A DNA stretch of 64,000 nucleotides, from NCBI GenBank assembly GCA_951802195.1, contig OX637627.1, forward strand, positions 1 to 64,000. The letters are read 5' to 3'. The translations under genes were made by a program, and so were the position numbers. Position 1 is the stretch's first letter. Each line of letters begins with the position of its first letter. This document shows positions 1 through 11,070 of the stretch, piece by piece. This DNA comes from Tausonia pullulans (lineage: Eukaryota > Basidiomycota > Tremellomycetes > Cystofilobasidiales > Mrakiaceae). The notes beneath the pieces were generated by a model that worked only from the letters and a program-made list of their open reading frames with translations, was not told the DNA's origin and ran no database searches.

Positions 1-212
1 ACCCTACCGACCCAACCTACCGACCCAACCTACCGACCCAACCTACCGACCCAACCTACCGACCCAACCTACCGACCCAACCTACCGACCCAACCTACCG
101 ACCCAACCTACCGACCCAACCTACCGACCCAACCTACCGACCCAACCTACCGACCCAACCTACCGACCGACCCAACCTACCGACCCAACCTACCGACCCA
201 ACCTACCGACCG
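1..212. repeat. 13-bp C-rich tandem repeat, telomere-like
   Basis: About sixteen head-to-tail copies of a 13-bp unit, CCTACCGACCCAA on the + strand (TTGGGTCGGTAGG on the other). The first unit has one extra C, and near 164-172 one unit carries an extra CCGA; otherwise the copies look identical. The array starts at the first base of the window and ends at about 212 in unique sequence. C-rich on the left + strand and G-rich towards the end is the strand polarity of a left chromosome terminus, so this may be the telomere or a subtelomeric minisatellite. It is not the TTAGGG-type repeat usual in basidiomycetes. The array is seen directly; the telomere reading is inference. Confidence 0.9.
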
Positions 213-329
213 GTGAACTAACTGGCAGCAGATCTGGATTATGATACCACAGAGTGCGGTAAAGGGAGGACTTGATGCGGAAGAGGTCCATATAGATCGA
301 GGAGACGTTGTCTTCCTCCCAACTTGAAG

Positions 330-785
330 AACGTCGGCGCAGGATCAGTGTTAGGATTGGCCCAAGAGTGAGGGCTGAGGAGGCTGAGTGAGGAGAGGGG
401 CCGATGGAAGTGTACTGAAGGGATGGCAGGGACACTTGCTCGCTTAGAAGTCTTGGGCAAGTTGGTCGAATCCAAGTTTTAGTCAGAGTGCAGAACAGAG
501 GGTACGATGAACTGCGCGTTTATGGAGGGGGGCGAGAACCGGGGGGGGGGGGAAGAAGGAGGGATGGGAAAGACATCAGAGCAAGGAATGTGTGTCTAAT
601 GAGACAAATTAAGGAACAACAAAGTGGAGATGCTGAGTGAGCAAGGGAGAAATCAAACAGATGCCGAGTTGGCCAGGTGGAGGATCGAGATGGCAATCCC
701 CGGAAGATCCTGGAGATCTTGACACAGGATCGAGGGGGCAACTCCGGAAGATCGGCAAATGCGAGAGATTCGGGAGATCTTGACA
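330..785 (-). repeat. Dispersed repeat, copy A
   Basis: Read on the minus strand, this begins TGTCAAGATCTCCCG at 785 and runs to about 330. It shares near-identical blocks with copy B (7998-8400), including the core around CAGTTCATCGTACC, then TTGGATTCGACCAACTTGCC, then the tract ending CCTCCTCAGCCCT. Its first part contains an internal partial duplication of a GATCTTCCGG-containing block. It starts about 42 bp beyond the stop codon of the hydroxy-acid oxidase gene, in the same orientation. A run of 12 G (541-552) lies inside it. The family is not recognised; no target-site duplication or protein-coding transposon domain is visible. Confidence 0.75.
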
Positions 786-827
786 GCCTGACTGCTAAAC
801 TCCCACGGTGCCATCGTCACCGTCCTT

Positions 828-2636
828 TCACGCGTCCGTCCGCATCAATGAGTCCTTATTCAAGTCTTCCTTTTGCACTGACGGAATTCCCGAGAGTTGT
901 AGCGTCAGATCCAGATCCGCCAGCAAGCCTGCCATCAGCAAATAGCATCAGCCTCGCTCCTGGTCTACCTCTTCTCAACCGGTTCAAGATCGTTTAAGGT
1001 AAAATGACTCACACTTGAGCACATGCGTGACGCCATCTTTCCCGCCCATTGCAAGTCCATACACTGTCCAGCCGCCCTGATTAGTTCTCTTCCCCTGTAC
1101 CTCACAAGCCAAGGAACAACTGACCGAACGGCCGTCCCACAAGTACCGTCCTCGCCCCCAACGCCAGAGCCTTGGCCACATCACTACCACTCCTGATCCC
1201 GCTGTCGTAGATTACATCCAGCTTGTCTCCTACCGCGTTCACAATCCCGGGCAGGCAATCGAGAGACGCAATAGAGCCGTCAACTTGGCGTCCGCCGTGG
1301 TTCCTACAAATGTCTTTTAACTTTCCTTCAGTGCTTCTGAAAGAGATAAAAAGACGTACGAAACAACGATCCCCTCGATTCCAAGCGATGCGGCTTTCTT
1401 AGCATCCTTGATCGTCTGGATTCCTTTGAGTACAATTGGCCCGTCCCAGTGCTCTCGAAGGAACGCAAGGTCCTCCCAGGAGTGTGAAAACCCAGGAAAG
1501 ATCCAGCCCGCCCACGTCTGCGCGGCGTGCTGCATATCCTCCTCAATTTCTTTTCCCGTAATTTTTTTGAACTTTGCTACAACCCATATCGAGAGCGTCA
1601 ACATCTCTGATTTCGATACTGAGGGAACATAAAGGAGGAAGCACGTACCACGGAAAACGGGATCCGAGAACCCAATCTCCACTCCAATTTCATCGGCCTT
1701 CAAGAACGGGTTGTACGCATGATCCGCATCGTCCGGCCTCCACCCAAGAATGTACGTATCGAGCGTGACAATCAGCGCTTTAAATCCGCTCTCCTTCGCG
1801 CGGCGGAGCAGCGAAGCGGTGATGTCGTTGTGTTCGTTCGCGGGCCAGTACAGCTGGTAGAACCTCAGCGCGTCCCCGCTCGCTTCAGCGACGGTCTCGA
1901 TAGAGGTTGCGGACGCGGTGGAGAGGGTGTAGGGCACGCCGAGAGACGCGGCGGCGGATGCGACTCCGCACTCGGCGTCCGGATGGAATATCTTGAGCAC
2001 ACCGACCGGGGCGATCGCGAGTGGGTAAGGGATGTCGAATCCGAGGAGAGTGGTGCGGAGGTCTGGCTTCGTCGTTGGCACCAGTCGGTTCGGAACTATG
2101 CTTCCAACGCGCTGGTCAGATGGATGTCTTAGATACTCGTTCGCATCGCCGAGAGCAGACACGCACCGATCCCCCACTTCTTGAACGCAGCCAGGTTGTT
2201 GTCGTCCGTCCTCCGCATCCCAGCGCTGCCGTGCACATATCCCCATGAGGTAGCGGGCAGCGCGTCTTGTGCCGCGTTCGCCCATTCGTCGTTGTGGACG
2301 GAGAAGCGGGGCCGTATGCCGCTCAGGCCGTCCTGGTACATGGCTTGTTGGAAGTCGGAGGGCTTGGAAACATCTGGATGTGAAGTCTGAGGGAAGCGTG
2401 TGAGCAAGGAGAAGGGAAATGAGAGGAGGTGAGGGCAACGGACGGGGATGGACATGCCGAAGAAGTGCGAGCGCGAGCGATTGTGGTGTGTGTGTTCGAG
2501 TTAAAAGTTGGGAACGTCTCCGAAAAGAGGGGAGGGTCGGTCCGAAGAATGAGCAAGTGGTAAAGGAGCTCTCGTCGGTGCCGCCGACGACGCTGCGCCG
2601 CACGTCATATCCCCGGGCGAGGGCGAGAATAGACAT
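828..2636 (-). CDS. FMN-dependent alpha-hydroxy-acid dehydrogenase/oxidase (lactate 2-monooxygenase-like)
   Basis: This family oxidises L-2-hydroxy acids such as lactate through a TIM-barrel FMN domain. Conserved pieces in order: [10 protein letters not shown] and AFKKWGI (N-terminal FMN region), [62 protein letters not shown] with the Lys, GIVVSNHGGRQ with the catalytic His, [24 protein letters not shown], and the C-terminal [17 protein letters not shown]. Frame requires introns at about 929-1012, 1105-1135 (approximate), 1304-1359, 1577-1648 and 2101-2166, plus one ending at 2387. The product is about 400 residues, normal for the family. The first exon is short and uncertain; the ATG at 2636 is the most upstream plausible start, but one nearby in another frame is possible. 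The substrate cannot be read from sequence. Confidence 0.85.
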
Positions 2637-2994
2637 CTCCGATCAGCGGCGGGTGTGGCTATGACAACGCGGGGCAGACGCGAGTGGGAGGAAAATGGCC
2701 GGCAAAATGGCCGGCGTGTGGAGCACAGAATGACGTGCCCGGATTCGTCGCGAGATGCAGCGTGGTGGTGCGTGAATTTATAGTCTTCCAGAGACGAGTA
2801 AAGAATAGTAAGCTGATCAATTCATGTTAAGCCATGGTGGAGGTATTATCAATACGACGGCCCGTCACGACCGGTTTTCTCCACTCTCCGCTCGCTGGCA
2901 TGGGTGATACGCCTCTGTATGCATATGCTCTACTTGGCTTTCAAGCTCAACGAACCATCAACGAACATTTTGCATTACAGCTGTCTCTTCTCAC

Positions 2995-3511
2995 ATGAAT
3001 AGCTGCCATGTCTATACCGACCCAAGGTCAGATCCCTCACCGCGGCCAGTCACTGGATCAACAGCTTATCGCAACACTATCGTGGCCGTCCCTATCAAGA
3101 TCGTTCCAGGCGCGGACGCCAAGTGGCTATGGTGCTATGGTCGATCCAGAGGATGTCGGGTTGGTCGGCGCTCACCTCCTGGCTCAACGATTTGAAGCTC
3201 CATAATCAAGCACGATATATCGTCAGCGGTCCAAACGACTTTACCGGAAGCGATATTGTTGCCCTTGTCGAGAGGATTGCTGGTGTCTTACAGAGCCAAT
3301 TTTGAACACGGATTGGGTGCATGATGTGGTACAGGCTGGAGCATTCCCAACGAAAGCAATTCCATCTATAATGACTGTATTTAACTGCCTCTGGGATGGC
3401 AGCTGCTCGCTGTCGCGAACGCCGACCAGCCGGCCCTTTCAGGAGCTCGCCAGTCCCAAGGGGACCATAAAAGATGCTCTCATAGTAATGATCTCAGGTA
3501 GAGGGCGTTGA
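2995..3511 (+). pseudogene. NmrA-like NAD(P)-binding protein fragment
   Basis: Three consecutive reading frames together resemble the C-terminal half of NmrA/NAD(P)H-binding oxidoreductases: VDPEDVGLVGAHLLAQ (about 3142-3190), then ARYIVSGPNDFTGSDIVALV about 20 codons on in another frame, then a tail with TPTSRPFQELASPKGTIKD (about 3420-3470). The N-terminal Rossmann glycine motif and most of the barrel-forming half are not found upstream. The frame changes lack convincing splice sites and the last frame change is followed by a stop, so it reads as a decayed host gene. It lies between the oxidase and the transporter. Alternative: a real gene with introns I failed to see. Confidence 0.45.
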
Positions 3512-3727
3512 TGAGGGATAATTCAATAACAATGGGTCAGATAGTCAGTATGCTTCCTTGATGAACACGTGCGCCTTCAAGGTGGGAAGAAAGTCCAGAT
3601 ACTTAAGAGGTATGATGCGATTGGTGAACTTGACTTTGTTCACTGGTGATTTTGGGCTTGTCCATATATGATTGTATTAGAGGAATCTAGGAGTGTAAAG
3701 TTACAAAATCACAGCATATTCACGCCT

Positions 3728-5370
3728 TCACACTCTCCTTCTCCACTCTCCTCCCTTCACCTCCCTCATACCCGCCGCGCCCGGCTCCATCGCCACGTTC
3801 GTCTCCTCATCTCCCTCCCTCACGTTGACCTCCTTCTCCTTCGCCGCTTTCGGCATACAGAGATCCCGCTTCACAAACACCCCATACGCCATCATCGGCG
3901 CATTCATGCACCACGCGAATGAGACGAACACGAGGCCCAGGATATGGATGCACTGGAAGGTGAACGAGGGGAGGAGCGTCCCGAATTGTGCGGCCGACAT
4001 GAAGAAGCCAACCTGGAGAGATTGTGTCAGATCTTTCACGAGACGTAACAGAAACAACTGCCCACGAACGAGCGGGAAGGTAAACGACCAGAAGCCCATC
4101 GACCTAGGATTAGATAGAATCAAGCAATCAGCACTCTGACACATTACACTACGCTTAATGCTCCACTCACCACGCCAACTCCCCTCTCTTGATCGCTGAC
4201 CCAACGAAAAGCACCATTGGCATGAACACCAACCACACGCAGATCCCAAACAGCATCAAGCTCCACCACACGCTGACATACAGCATCACCCTCCCGGCCT
4301 CCGCTCCGTTTAGGATCCCAGCGGCCGTGAACGCGTCTTCGCACTGGCTGCCGAGGTTGAGGAATGCGAACGCGGTGAACCCGGGCGGGCCGACGGCCAT
4401 GAGGTACCCCGGGATCGAGTTGGTAGAAGGGTTCACGAGCGTCATGTTGCGGTGCATCCACACGGAGAGCTTGATGAGGCCGATGAAGAAGCCCATGCCT
4501 TGGAACTTGCGGCGGGAGAGCGCGGCCGTCAGCGAACTCGCGTCGGGAAGAGGGGGCTGGAGGAGCATGGAAGACGGGAGCGACGTACGATGTACGAGAG
4601 GATGATGACATACCCCGCCTGACCCCCCGGCAGCTCCTTCGCCAGCGCGCCGCCAAGCGTCCCCGCTAGCATGAGCGGGAAGACGGGCAGGCAATCGGCG
4701 GGTGTGATCGTACTCAGGTGCCTATTCCTCCCTCTGATTGTCCACTCCAACAGAAGAGCAACGAAGAGGCCCCACGCAATGTAGATCACCCACAGGACCA
4801 TCATGGCCCTGGTCAGCCAGAAGCCGCAGTATGGAACGCCGTAGTTCATGGCGCCGACAAAGAGGGTCGCGAAGGCGAGGTTCATCTGTCGTACGTGAAG
4901 GTCAATACGGGCGCGTGGAACGAAGAAGAAAAACGCGCACGCAGGGGAGGTACAGCCCATCTTCGTGGTCGTATAAGCTCGCCTTGAACGCGCGCGGATG
5001 TTTGGTTGCCTTCGTGAGGAGCAGTGCGACATTGACGAGAAACAAGACCTGCATTCGCTCCCACCATATCAGCCACCTTTGTCTCGTTCAGTATCGCGCT
5101 ACAACGCACCAGGTCAAAGAAGAACCAAATAGTCCCGATCTCCCGCTGCCCGCGAAACGCAGGCGCAGAGTTGACGAGAATCGCAATCGCTCCCGTGCCC
5201 ATATTCGCTGTGAAGAAGTTCCACGTGAAGAATTCTGACCGTTGCACCCACCCGCGCGGGGTCGGCGGGTCCTGCTGCGCGACATGCTTCGGTGAGTGCG
5301 AAGGAGCCTGGGACTCGTGGATAGTGGATGACTCAGAATGAAGGGCAGACGAGGGGAAAGAGTGGGCCAT
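3728..5370 (-). CDS. TDT-family transporter (malate/sulfite type, SLAC1/Ssu1/Mae1 fold)
   Basis: A membrane protein of the tellurite-resistance/dicarboxylate transporter (TDT) family, which includes yeast Ssu1 sulfite efflux and fission-yeast Mae1 malate permease. Diagnostic opening: FTWNFFTANMGTGAIAIL, followed by REIGTIWFFFDL joined across an intron to VLFLVNVALLLTKATKHPRAF. Further exons give LAFATLFVGAMNYGVPYCGF, LPVFPLMLAGTLGG, GFFIGLIKLSVWMHR, PPGFTAFAFLNLG, SMGFWSFTFPL and a last exon VGFFMSAAQFGTLLPSFTFQ, then a hydrophilic tail. About ten membrane segments. The ATG at 5370 gives the family-like N-terminus; an in-frame upstream ATG at 5523 is less likely. It is transcribed away from the malic enzyme gene across a 405-bp shared promoter. 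Malate or sulfite specificity cannot be decided by eye. Confidence 0.9.
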
Positions 5371-5775
5371 GGCTGTTCGAAAACGAGGCAGAGGGTGGGG
5401 AGGATGTCGAAGAGGTGGAAGAGCGACGACGTCGAGGACAGTGAAGCCCCACGAGGATGACTTCATTCGCCAGCAGTTGGATATGACGTTCTCCGCTGCT
5501 GGAGGACTGGAGCACATCCGCAAAATGCGGAGATAAGGAGGAGGGTTGGATGATATAATTAGACCGGGGTGAGGTGGAGAAGCTCGAGGCCGTTCAGAGG
5601 GGTTCTGTCGAAGCCGGCGGCGACTTGAAGCGTTCTATTCTGATGAGGAAGAGGAACGTCATGAGCAGTCCGAAGCAGCATCAGGAGTGGATGGGCAGAC
5701 GAACCTGAAAAGGTCCTCCAACAAACACTCTCCTGATTTCAAGTTCAACGCCGAAACCTGCATCAAACTCCCATC
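5371..5775. promoter_or_regulatory. Shared divergent promoter: transporter / malic enzyme
   Basis: A 405-bp interval between two start codons pointing away from each other, the transporter at 5370 (minus) and malic enzyme at 5776 (plus). No clear TATA box was seen. The placement suggests co-regulation; this is inferred from layout only. Confidence 0.45.
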
Positions 5776-7924
5776 ATGCCTACACAAGTTCGGACAAGCC
5801 TGAAGAGCGTCGCATTGTTGAACGATGCCCGGCTCAATAAGGTGCGTGTTTTGAGCACTGAAGATGAGCGTTGGCGGTCCGCTCGTGATCATCCTTGAAA
5901 GAGAGCTCTGGCCTCCGCCCACAACCTGGCCTTGCCCCCTTCGGCACCGGATATCGTCTCAAAGTCCTCCCACTGATGCGCTTCTACTGACTTAGGGCGC
6001 AGCGTTCACCCGGGAAGAGCGGAAAGCATTCGAGCTCGTCGCCCACCTCCCTTACGCCATCCACACCCTCGAGGTCCAACTGAAACGCGCAACTGAGCAG
6101 CTCAATAAGCAGCCGACCGACATCGCCAAGCACGCCTTCCTCGTCTCTTTGCGCGAACAGAACGAGATTCTCTTCTACCGTCTCCTGCTGGACAACCTCA
6201 CGGCGTTCCTCCCGATTATCTACACACCGACCGTCGCAGACGCCGTCAAGGACTGGTCGCGTCTCTTCCGCAAACCCGAAGGCGCATACCTCTGTCTTGC
6301 CGACTTCGACGCGAAAGATCCGGACTGCGTGAAGAAATTGCTCAAGACGCATGGCCTCAGCGGGCCCGAACGCGCGTTCGATCTGGTCATCGTGACGGAT
6401 GCTGGCGCCATTCTGGGAATTGGAGATCAGGGTGTCGGCGGTATCGCTATTGCGATTGGCAAGGCCGAGGTCTACTCAGCAGGCGCAGGAGTGGTGAGTC
6501 GCCGAAGAAACTGGTGCAGTGAGCTTTGTTTTCTAACTTTTAAAATCTAACTTCACAGAACCCCGCACGCATATTGTCAGTTGTAATTGACGCGGGTACG
6601 GACAACAAGGAGCATCTGGAGGACGACCTGTACCTCGGCTGGCGGCATCCGCGCGTCCGTGACGGAGACTACGACTTGCTTGTCGAGCAGTTCGTCAGCG
6701 GTGTGCAGGACCTGTGGAAAGGAGCCTTGATCCACTTTGAGGAGTACGTTCCGTATCCTCTTCTTCCCTACTTCGCGTTGCTGTTCTGAATTCGCTTTGC
6801 AGCTTCGGTCGTGAGAATGCTGCTCGTTTCCTCGACAAATACCGCCCACACCTCCCTGTTTTCAATGATGACATCCAAGGCACCGGCTGCGTTGTCCTCG
6901 GCGCGCTGCTGGCGTCTATGAAGAAACAGGGCAGCAAGCTCTCAGAGCAGAAGTTTGTCATACAAGGCGCCGGTACGGCTGGCATGGGCATCAGCGAGTG
7001 GATTGTCCGCGCGATGAAGTCGATCGACAATGTGGATGAGAAGGAGGCTCGTTCCAAGTTCTGGTACGTTGCCGAATGCGAACTTCAGTTCAGTCCATGG
7101 CTCATTGATTTTCTGTATCAGGTTGGTCGACAAGCAGGGACTCCTCACCAATGAGACGGATGGCATTGTTGAGCATCAGAAGCCGTTCCTGCGCAAGGCG
7201 TCAGAGTCGAAGGACTGGAAGACCTCGGGTGGCCAGATCGATCTGGCCGCTATTGTCAAGAACGTCAAGCCTACCGTCATCATCGGCACGTCGGCGCAAA
7301 AAGACTCGTGGACGGAGGAGCTCGTCCAAGACATGGTCGACGCTGCCGTGGACAAGATTGCCATTTTCTTGCCTCTGAGCAACCCGACGAAACTAGAAGA
7401 GGCTAAGCCTGGTGCGCCCATCCCTTTCATACGACGACATCTTGCTAATCCGCTTCATCGCGAGCTCAGAGGATATCATTCAGTGGTCGAAAGGCAGATG
7501 TCACGTCGCGACCGGATCGCCATTCGGGCCTGTCAAGAACCCGAACGGCGGAGACGATATCATCATCGCTGAAGCGAACAACGCACTCTGCTACCCGACG
7601 CTCGGGTTCTCCACAATTATCTCCGGCGCCAAATCGCTCTCCGACTCGCTCATCCTTGCTGGTATCAAGAGCCTCGCGGAGATGGCTCCCATACTCTCTG
7701 CGAAGGAGGGCGACGCGAATGCTGCACTCTTGCCGGACTTGGGCGAGATTCGGGAAGTCACGGTCAACGTGGCAAAGGCTGTCGTTCGGCAGGCTCTGAA
7801 GGATGGAGTCGCAACGGCAGATGGAATACCTGATGGGAAGAATGATCAGGAGCTGGAGAAGTGGATCAAGAGCAAGATGTGGGTGCCGGAGTACCCCAAT
7901 CTTGTTTATGACTCCAAGGCGTAG
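5776..7924 (+). CDS. NAD-type malic enzyme (malate oxidative decarboxylation)
   Basis: Converts malate to pyruvate and CO2 with reduction of NAD(P). Exon 1 encodes MPTQVRTSLKSVALLNDARL, then after an intron GAAFTREERKAFELVAHLP, the typical N-terminus. Key motifs: IIYTPTVADAV with the active-site Tyr, LGIGDQGVGGIAIAIGK, AGVNPARILSVVIDAGTDN, PVFNDDIQGTG with metal-binding Asp residues, FVIQGAGTAGMGISEW (dinucleotide fold), LSNPTKLEEAKPEDIIQW and HVATGSPFGPV. Introns lie at about 5842-5996, 6494-6558, 6743-6801, 7062-7121 and 7410-7469; each restores the family frame. Length about 550 residues is normal. Malolactic enzyme is a homologue and cannot be fully excluded. It is followed 73 bp later by repeat copy B. 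Confidence 0.93.
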
Positions 7925-7997
7925 AAGACGGATTCACTACTGTATCAACTATGATTATGTGTCATTGAATGATCTTGAGGCTTTTATTGCAGCCTAT

Positions 7998-8400
7998 GTG
8001 TCAGGATTTCACTGTTCTCACGGATCTTCCGGGGATTACCATCTCGGTTCTGCGCTTGGCCTAATAGGTGCCTGTGTAACTTCTCCCTCGCTCACTCAGC
8101 ATTTCCACTTCGTCGTTCCTCAATTTGTCTCCTTAGCCACACATTCCTTGCTCTGATGTCTTTCCCATCCCTCCCCCCGGTTCTCGCCCCTTGTCATAAA
8201 CGCGCAGTTCATCGTACCCTCTGTTCTGCACTCTGAATAACATTTGGGTTCGACCAACTTTCCCAAGACCTCTAAGCGAGCAAGTGCCACCGCCAGCACT
8301 TCAGTACACTTCCATCGGCCCCTCTCCTCACTCAGCCTCCTCAGCCCTTCACCCTGGGACAATCCTCACAACCTGACCCAAATGCCCTCTATCCTACCAC
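7998..8400 (+). repeat. Dispersed repeat, copy B
   Basis: Begins TGTCAGGATTTCACTG 73 bp after the malic enzyme stop and runs to about 8400. It is the closest relative of copy A: both share the tract CTCCCTTGCTCACTCAGC-like, ACACATTCCTTGCTCTGATG, the CAGTTCATCGTACC core, and the frame LPKTSKRA. Relative to copy A it is inverted, so the pair brackets 0.8-7.9 kb. Whether it supplies the malic enzyme 3' UTR or poly(A) signal is unknown. Confidence 0.75.
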
Positions 8401-8547
8401 CTCGGTCCATTTTCGGCAACGTTTTTCAAATCACGCACAGATGCATCGTCTATAATCTCTGTTCATTTTAGATCTAGCCGAGAGGTCATGTAAGTGTGCA
8501 GTAAATGGAAAGAAGTAGAGATAGAGGACACGCGAGATGCCTAAGGA

Positions 8548-10645
8548 TCAGGGATTGAGAATAGGTTGGACATTGACGACGACAGAGGAACTCTTCTTGT
8601 CCTCTTCGATCTCCTCGACAGCGCGGGTAGTTGGTGTGATTGATTCGACAGTCATCTCCTCCTCGAACGCGTTCACGTCGGCCGCGCCACTGTGTTAAAC
8701 GCAAGCGGTCGTCAGGGTCGCTCCAGCACTGCAAGCGCGACAACGATTATTCATACTCACTCAGAGACGTATCTCCTGAAGCCGTAGAAGAGCGGCAGGA
8801 GACTGACAATGGAGACGGCCCCCATGCAACCGCTCTCAACCAACCAGTTGGGCTTGGTGCTGTCAATTCCGAAAGCCATACCCTGCGTCGATTTCAACGT
8901 CAGTCAGATCTAGACCCCTGGTGTTGACAAAGATATGTAGGACTCACGAGTCCCGTTCCTTGCAGCCCCTTTCGAAAGGTACGGCCAAATCGCCAGTCAG
9001 CTGTCTACATTGGCTGAACAAAAAGAGAGGGCCGAACCTTGAACACGGCCGCATAGTACGCAACCTTGCGGTCACCCTCGCTGGCCAAGCTCGAAAAGTA
9101 GTAGACGAGTACGACATGATACTGCAGCGGAAACTCAAGACTGCATTAGTACCAGTCTACAACAGCGCAAGCAGCTGCGCTGCTCGACTTACAGCTGACA
9201 AAGCCAAAGAGGTTCATCAGTAAGTATCGCCGCAGACAAGTACATGTACGAGCAGTGGGACGCACTGGGGTATGAAATTCCAAAAAGAAGGTAGACAATA
9301 AAGGCTGATGCATAGTTGCTGGACTTCCAATCGATAGCGGTGATCTTGGCCAGTCGGTCGCCTTTCTCAGGACGCATTGATTGCCAGCTCCAGAGGCCAA
9401 CCCAAGAGGCGATGACCATGGTGAAAAGTATACCTGTGAAGTGGTGACGACAGACTATCAGCGGTGGTGGTTCGAGAGAGATAATAGATGATTCCGCGGT
9501 CGAACTCACAAAACCCGACGGTTCCTCGCTTTCGAGGGGACCAACCTGGGCGATCAAGGACCTTGCTCAGACCATATGCCACCGGGATTTGCAAGATCCA
9601 GTAACAGAACGAGTTGAGGGACCGGGTCCGGAGGGTGAAGTGCGAAGCGTTCCAAGATCCGATGAAGACGAGCCAAAAGTCGGACGACAACATGGCGGCG
9701 ACGGCGAATAGAACCTTGGGCGAAATAAGGGTCTGGCCAATCTCTTTGAGAATGTGCTTTAAATTGACCTCGTGACCCATGATGTCGTGAGCAGCAGGGA
9801 TGGGATGACCCAGAGGCGAGCGGACGCGATTCGGAGGGAGGATAAGAAGAAGGCGACGGCGCAAGCGAGGAGATGAATCGCCGTCCAACCGCCAAGAACT
9901 CCGTAGCTGACACCAGCTAACGTCTCCTTGTGTATGTTGGCACCGAAGGCGATGGCGCTTCCAACGGTGGAACCGAGCGCAAGACCGACCCATCTGCAGA
10001 AGAAGATAGATCAGTGGCTGCGCAATACAGCAGAGTCAGTCCAACAGATGTAAGCCTTACTGGTTGTTAACGAAGGTACCCTTGGTGGCCTTGGTCGAGT
10101 AGGCCATAGATATGTACGTCGTTCCGACCCAAATTGCAGCGCTCCCGAGGCCGAAGTAGACGCTCAGAATGAACGGCAGGATAACCGAGTGCTCGTGCTG
10201 AAAATAGATAAGGCCGATGATGTAGACGGCGTAGCCAGACGGTCCCATGATCAGGAGCCATCGGGGGTCTGAAATTGATAAGGCAGAAGAGAGTTCAGAT
10301 CAACAGATCCACTCAAGCGCATAACGGAAGCAAGATGTACTCACTAACGTAGAGGAGCCAAATGGGGGCGAAGAAGCTGGCAACACCGAAGGTAAGGTTT
10401 CCAAGCGTGTTCTGAACCGAGGAGAAGAACGCTGAATTAGAGGCTCCAGCGCCGGCACCAAGACTTGAGATGGCCAAGTAGACTGGTCGGGAAGAAGGAT
10501 AAAGACCGGAGGTTATCAGCGACGCTCGGCGGAGAGAGGACTTGAGGCGAGACGTACTTCCAGGACCAGCCCCTAGAAGGGCCGCACTGATCCAGTTTTG
10601 AGCGTTAGTTCCGGAGAAAAGAGGAATGTGAGGTGGGAAGCCCAT
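8548..10645 (-). CDS. UNC93-like major facilitator transporter
   Basis: A polytopic membrane protein of the fungal UNC93/DUF895 group. Exons in order: MGFPPHIPLFSGTNAQNW then LLGAGP joined to VYLAISSLGAGAGA (first helix and glycine-rich loop), NTLGNLTFGVASFFAPIWLL, WLLIMGPSGYAVYIIGLIYF, FILSVYFGLGSAAIWVGTTY, SMAYSTKATKGTF, WVGLALGSTVGSAIAFGANI, a middle part with SDFWLVFIGSWNASHF, TMVIASWVGLWSW, a last helix MGAVSIVSLLPLFYGFRRY, and a hydrophilic tail rich in Glu, Lys and Ser ending VVVNVQPILNP. The start at 10645 leaves a very short N-terminus before the first helix, as in relatives. About eight introns are needed. The substrate is unknown; many fungal members are uncharacterised. It is divergent to the aldolase-domain gene with 425 bp between starts. 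Confidence 0.82.
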
Positions 10646-11070
10646 TTCTAAGAATGATGTTGGCGGGGCGGAGTGCAAAGCGTCTGAGAGCTGCCCGACC
10701 TTTATGTGGATGAGGCACCGGCAGCAACAAGTCCTGCTGCAGGCCCGAAGCAGAAACTTGACAGCATGCATACAATTGGAAATGACACAGATCAGTTTGT
10801 CGGATAAAATGCAGGGGCATTGAGGTCGGATGAGAGCGGCACGCGGCTAACTGCCAATGCGAATGTCTTTTCCGACTCGTCGCAGCCTTGCTTTTAGGCG
10901 ACTTGACATCGTCAGTAGAGATTCCGACTTCATATTTGAGACACTTGCTCATGCTGATGTGTCTGCTCCCTGACAACCGCCCTTCTCCCGCTTCATTTCT
11001 TGTCTATTTCTTGCGCTTACCTCCCTTCCTGTGCCAACGACTTCACCTCCCCTTCCCATCTGCCCCCACC

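Noticed and set aside
1-212. CRISPR-like array
   Set aside because: The units are directly adjacent with no spacers, in a eukaryotic genome; it is a simple tandem repeat.
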